Below the pieces are notes generated by a model, which had not been told where the DNA came from, made no database searches, and was given only the letters and a program-made list of their open reading frames with translations. Shown piece by piece: positions 62,551 through 64,000 of a stretch of DNA of 64,000 nucleotides (positions are counted from its first letter, which is position 1; the number at the start of each line of letters is the position of its first letter). The stretch spans positions 147,068 to 211,067 of the forward strand of contig NZ_JAAGKO020000008.1 of the NCBI RefSeq assembly GCF_027947535.2, in the 5' to 3' direction. The DNA is from Streptantibioticus silvisoli. Lineage in GTDB: Bacteria; Actinomycetota; Actinomycetes; Streptomycetales; Streptomycetaceae. Position numbers and translations under genes: made by a program.

Positions 62551-63144
62551 GTGAACAAGGCGCAGCTCGTAGAAGCGATTGCCGACAAGGTCGGTGGCAG
62601 GCAGCAGGCCGCGGAGGCCGTCGACGCGGTCCTGGACGCGATCGTCCGCGCGGTCGTCAACGGCGACCGCGTCTCGGTCACCGGTTTCGGTTCGTTCGAG
62701 AAGGTGGACCGCCCGGCCCGCTACGCCCGCAACCCGCAGACCGGCGAGCGGGTCCGGGTCAAGAAGACCTCCGTGCCGCGCTTCCGGGCGGGACAGGGCT
62801 TCAAGGACCTGGTCAGCGGCTCGAAGAAGCTGCCGCGCGGCGGGGAGGTGGCCGTCAAGAAGGCGCCGAAGGGCAGCCTGAGCGGCGGCATCACCGCCAA
62901 GGCCACCACGAAGAAGGCGACCGCGAAGAAGGTGACGGCGAAGAAGGCCACCGCCGCCAAGACCGCGGCGAAGAAGGCGACCACCGCCGCGAAGAAGACC
63001 ACGGCGAAGAAGGCCACCGCCAAGAAGACCACCTCGAAGAAGGCCACCGCGAAGAAGGCCCCGGCCAAGCGCGCCGCCGCCAAGCGTGCCCCGGCGGCCA
63101 AGCGCACCGCGCGCAAGGCCACCAAGCGCGCCGCCAGGAGCTGA
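62551..63144 (+). CDS. hupS: HU-type nucleoid protein with histone-H1-like tail
   Basis: This 197-aa protein has an N-terminal HU domain (about 1-92; MNKAQLVEAIADKVGG, GFGSFEKVDRPAR, VPRFRAGQGFKDLV) and a C-terminal Lys/Ala tail made of KKATAK, KKTTAK and KRAAAKR units. This is the Streptomyces HupS architecture, implicated in spore nucleoid compaction. The GTG start follows AGGGGAAG. The tail gene segment is itself a low-complexity direct repeat in DNA. It is transcribed from its own promoter. Confidence 0.95.
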   Translation: MNKAQLVEAIADKVGGRQQAAEAVDAVLDAIVRAVVNGDRVSVTGFGSFEKVDRPARYARNPQTGERVRVKKTSVPRFRAGQGFKDLVSGSKKLPRGGEVAVKKAPKGSLSGGITAKATTKKATAKKVTAKKATAAKTAAKKATTAAKKTTAKKATAKKTTSKKATAKKAPAKRAAAKRAPAAKRTARKATKRAARS

Positions 63145-63481
63145 AAGCGGGCGTAGCCGACCGCGGTCCGCGGTACCGCGAGGGCCGGACCCGCCCCGAC
63201 CGGGCGGTCCGGCCCGCGCGCCGCGGCCTCCGCCGCCGCGACGGGCAGGGCCGCGAAGACGCCGGGCGTACGTCGCGGAGACGCCGGCCGCGATCCGTCG
63301 ACCGCTCGGGATGCGATCCGTCCGCCGCGAACGCCGGCTGTCCTCCGCCGCGGACGCCTACCGTGATCCGCCGAAAACCCGCGGCGCGAATCGCCGGAAA
63401 CCCCGCGGCGCGAACCGTCCAGGACGGGCCGGCGCGATCCGCCGGCGCCGGTGGCCCGGCGCGCGATGAGGGGTGGCGTGG
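63145..63481. other. GC-rich spacer after hupS
   Basis: This 337-bp spacer contains palindromic CCGCGGTCCGCGGTACCGCG-type sequence just after the hupS stop, possibly its terminator. Further on are repeated CGATCCG, CGCGAA and CCGCGGCGCGAA blocks (63290-63440). No gene is seen. Confidence 0.5.
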
Positions 63482-63700
63482 TCAGGCGTGCGGGTCGTCG
63501 AAGGTCTGGAGGGTCACGAAGACCACCCGGCGCGCGTCGCCCGAGCCCTCGACACGGACGCGTACCCGCTGGCCGGAGCGCAGCAGCCGCAGGCCGCCCG
63601 CGTCGAACGCCGCCGCGTCGAACGGCAGCGGGGTCCCGTCGTCCAGCAGCACGCTGCCGCAACGGGTGGCGGGGTCGAAGGTGTATGAAGTCGCCTGCAT
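63482..63700 (-). CDS. Small OB-fold/cold-shock-like protein
   Basis: This 72-aa protein resembles a cold-shock domain without its RNP motifs: TSYTFDPATRCGSVLLDDGTP, then PFDAAAFDAGGLRLLRSGQR, then VRVEG and VVFVTLQTF. The LRxGQRVRV pattern is typical of a beta-barrel small protein. From memory, a similar gene follows hup in Streptomyces. Function is unknown. It is convergent with hupS. Confidence 0.7.
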   Translation of the reverse strand: MQATSYTFDPATRCGSVLLDDGTPLPFDAAAFDAGGLRLLRSGQRVRVRVEGSGDARRVVFVTLQTFDDPHA

Positions 63701-63842
63701 GCCCCGAGCCTATCCAGCACCGGCCGCCGCCTCACCGGCGATGCCGCACCGGCGACACCTCACCGGCCCCGCCGACAGCCGCACCGGCCCCCGCCGACAC
63801 CGGCCCCCGCCCTGACCGGTCGCCGCCTCACCGTCTGCCGCC

Positions 63843-63932
63843 GCCCGGCCCGCCCGCACTGCCCGGCCCGCCCGCACTGCCCGGCCCGCCCGCACTGCCC
63901 GGCCCGCCCGCACTGCCCGGCCGGCCCGCACC
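63843..63932. repeat. 18-bp tandem repeat
   Basis: The unit GCCCGGCCCGCCCGCACT starts at 63843, 63861, 63879 and 63897, with a degenerate fifth copy at 63915. Because 18 is a multiple of three, ORFs on the minus strand read it as repeated Arg-Ala-Gly-Gln-Cys-Gly, but nothing else supports a gene. GC-rich short repeats continue to the window end. Confidence 0.85.
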
Positions 63933-64000
63933 GCCCGCACCGCGACGCCCGCCCGGCCCGCACCGCCCGGCCCCGCCGCCCCCGCCCGCCCCTCACGCCC

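Noticed and set aside
63710..63996. Minus-strand ORFs with Arg-Ala-Gly-Gln-Cys-Gly repeats
   Set aside because: They are produced by the 18-bp tandem repeat; no start site, domain or neighbouring context supports a gene.

Overview
The window is very GC-rich, uses G or C at almost every third codon position, and reads as a conserved chromosomal core segment of a Streptomyces-like actinobacterium. From memory, the gene order (ligA, a GGDEF/EAL gene, gatCAB, ilvBNC, serA, proline catabolism, leuB, ilvE, cimA, accB/accE, two conservons, gltX, ndgR, leuCD, hupS) is that of the S. coelicolor SCO5494-SCO5556 neighbourhood. The exact genus cannot be proved from this sequence alone.

Layout. Positions 1-7100 carry the end of ligA, the c-di-GMP gene rmdB and gatCAB. 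Positions 7480-9540 hold an aldo/keto reductase and a 2-hydroxyacid dehydrogenase, followed by tandem-repeat-rich spacers. Positions 10380-19550 hold a PAS-GGDEF-degenerate-EAL membrane protein, then ilvBNC behind a leader peptide and attenuator, then serA. Positions 19640-23040 are an accessory block: a secreted protein, a TetR regulator with a TTA codon, and a DUF6230/DUF6114 pair. Next come a PP2C phosphatase (23227-25299), an isocitrate-lyase/PEP-mutase-family lyase coupled to a small exported protein (25696-26912), and a GlxA-type regulator divergent from a cupin. Positions 29000-33260 encode proline-to-glutamate catabolism with a PucR-type regulator. Positions 33550-38900 hold a 31-aa ORF, leuB, ilvE, a 1.1-kb repeat-filled spacer and cimA. 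Positions 38930-44260 hold another 2-hydroxyacid dehydrogenase, a malyl-CoA-lyase homologue, a CitE-like lyase and acyl-CoA carboxylase beta and epsilon subunits. Positions 44450-55290 are two tandem conservons (CvnA-B-C-D) on the minus strand. Then follow a 60-aa peptide gene with a duplicated motif, a fumarylacetoacetate-hydrolase-family gene, gltX, tRNA-Gln and two tRNA-Glu genes, ndgR, leuCD, a small TTA-containing gene, hupS and a small CSD-like gene.

Themes. (1) Branched-chain amino acid synthesis is spread over ilvBNC, ilvE, leuB, cimA and leuCD, with attenuation (clear at ilvB, possible at cimA) and the regulator NdgR beside leuC. (2) The indirect Gln-tRNA(Gln) route is represented by gltX, tRNA-Gln and gatCAB. 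(3) Developmental signalling genes cluster here: two c-di-GMP proteins, two conservons and three TTA (bldA-type) codon genes. (4) Many spacers are filled with short GC-rich tandem repeats.

The most unusual signals are the base-for-base identity of the two cvnB copies inside otherwise diverged conservons, the uncharacterised peptide with two ANPRRT motifs upstream of the conservons, TTA codons in rmdB and in the TetR gene, and the degenerate, interrupted EAL domain with a BldD-like box upstream.
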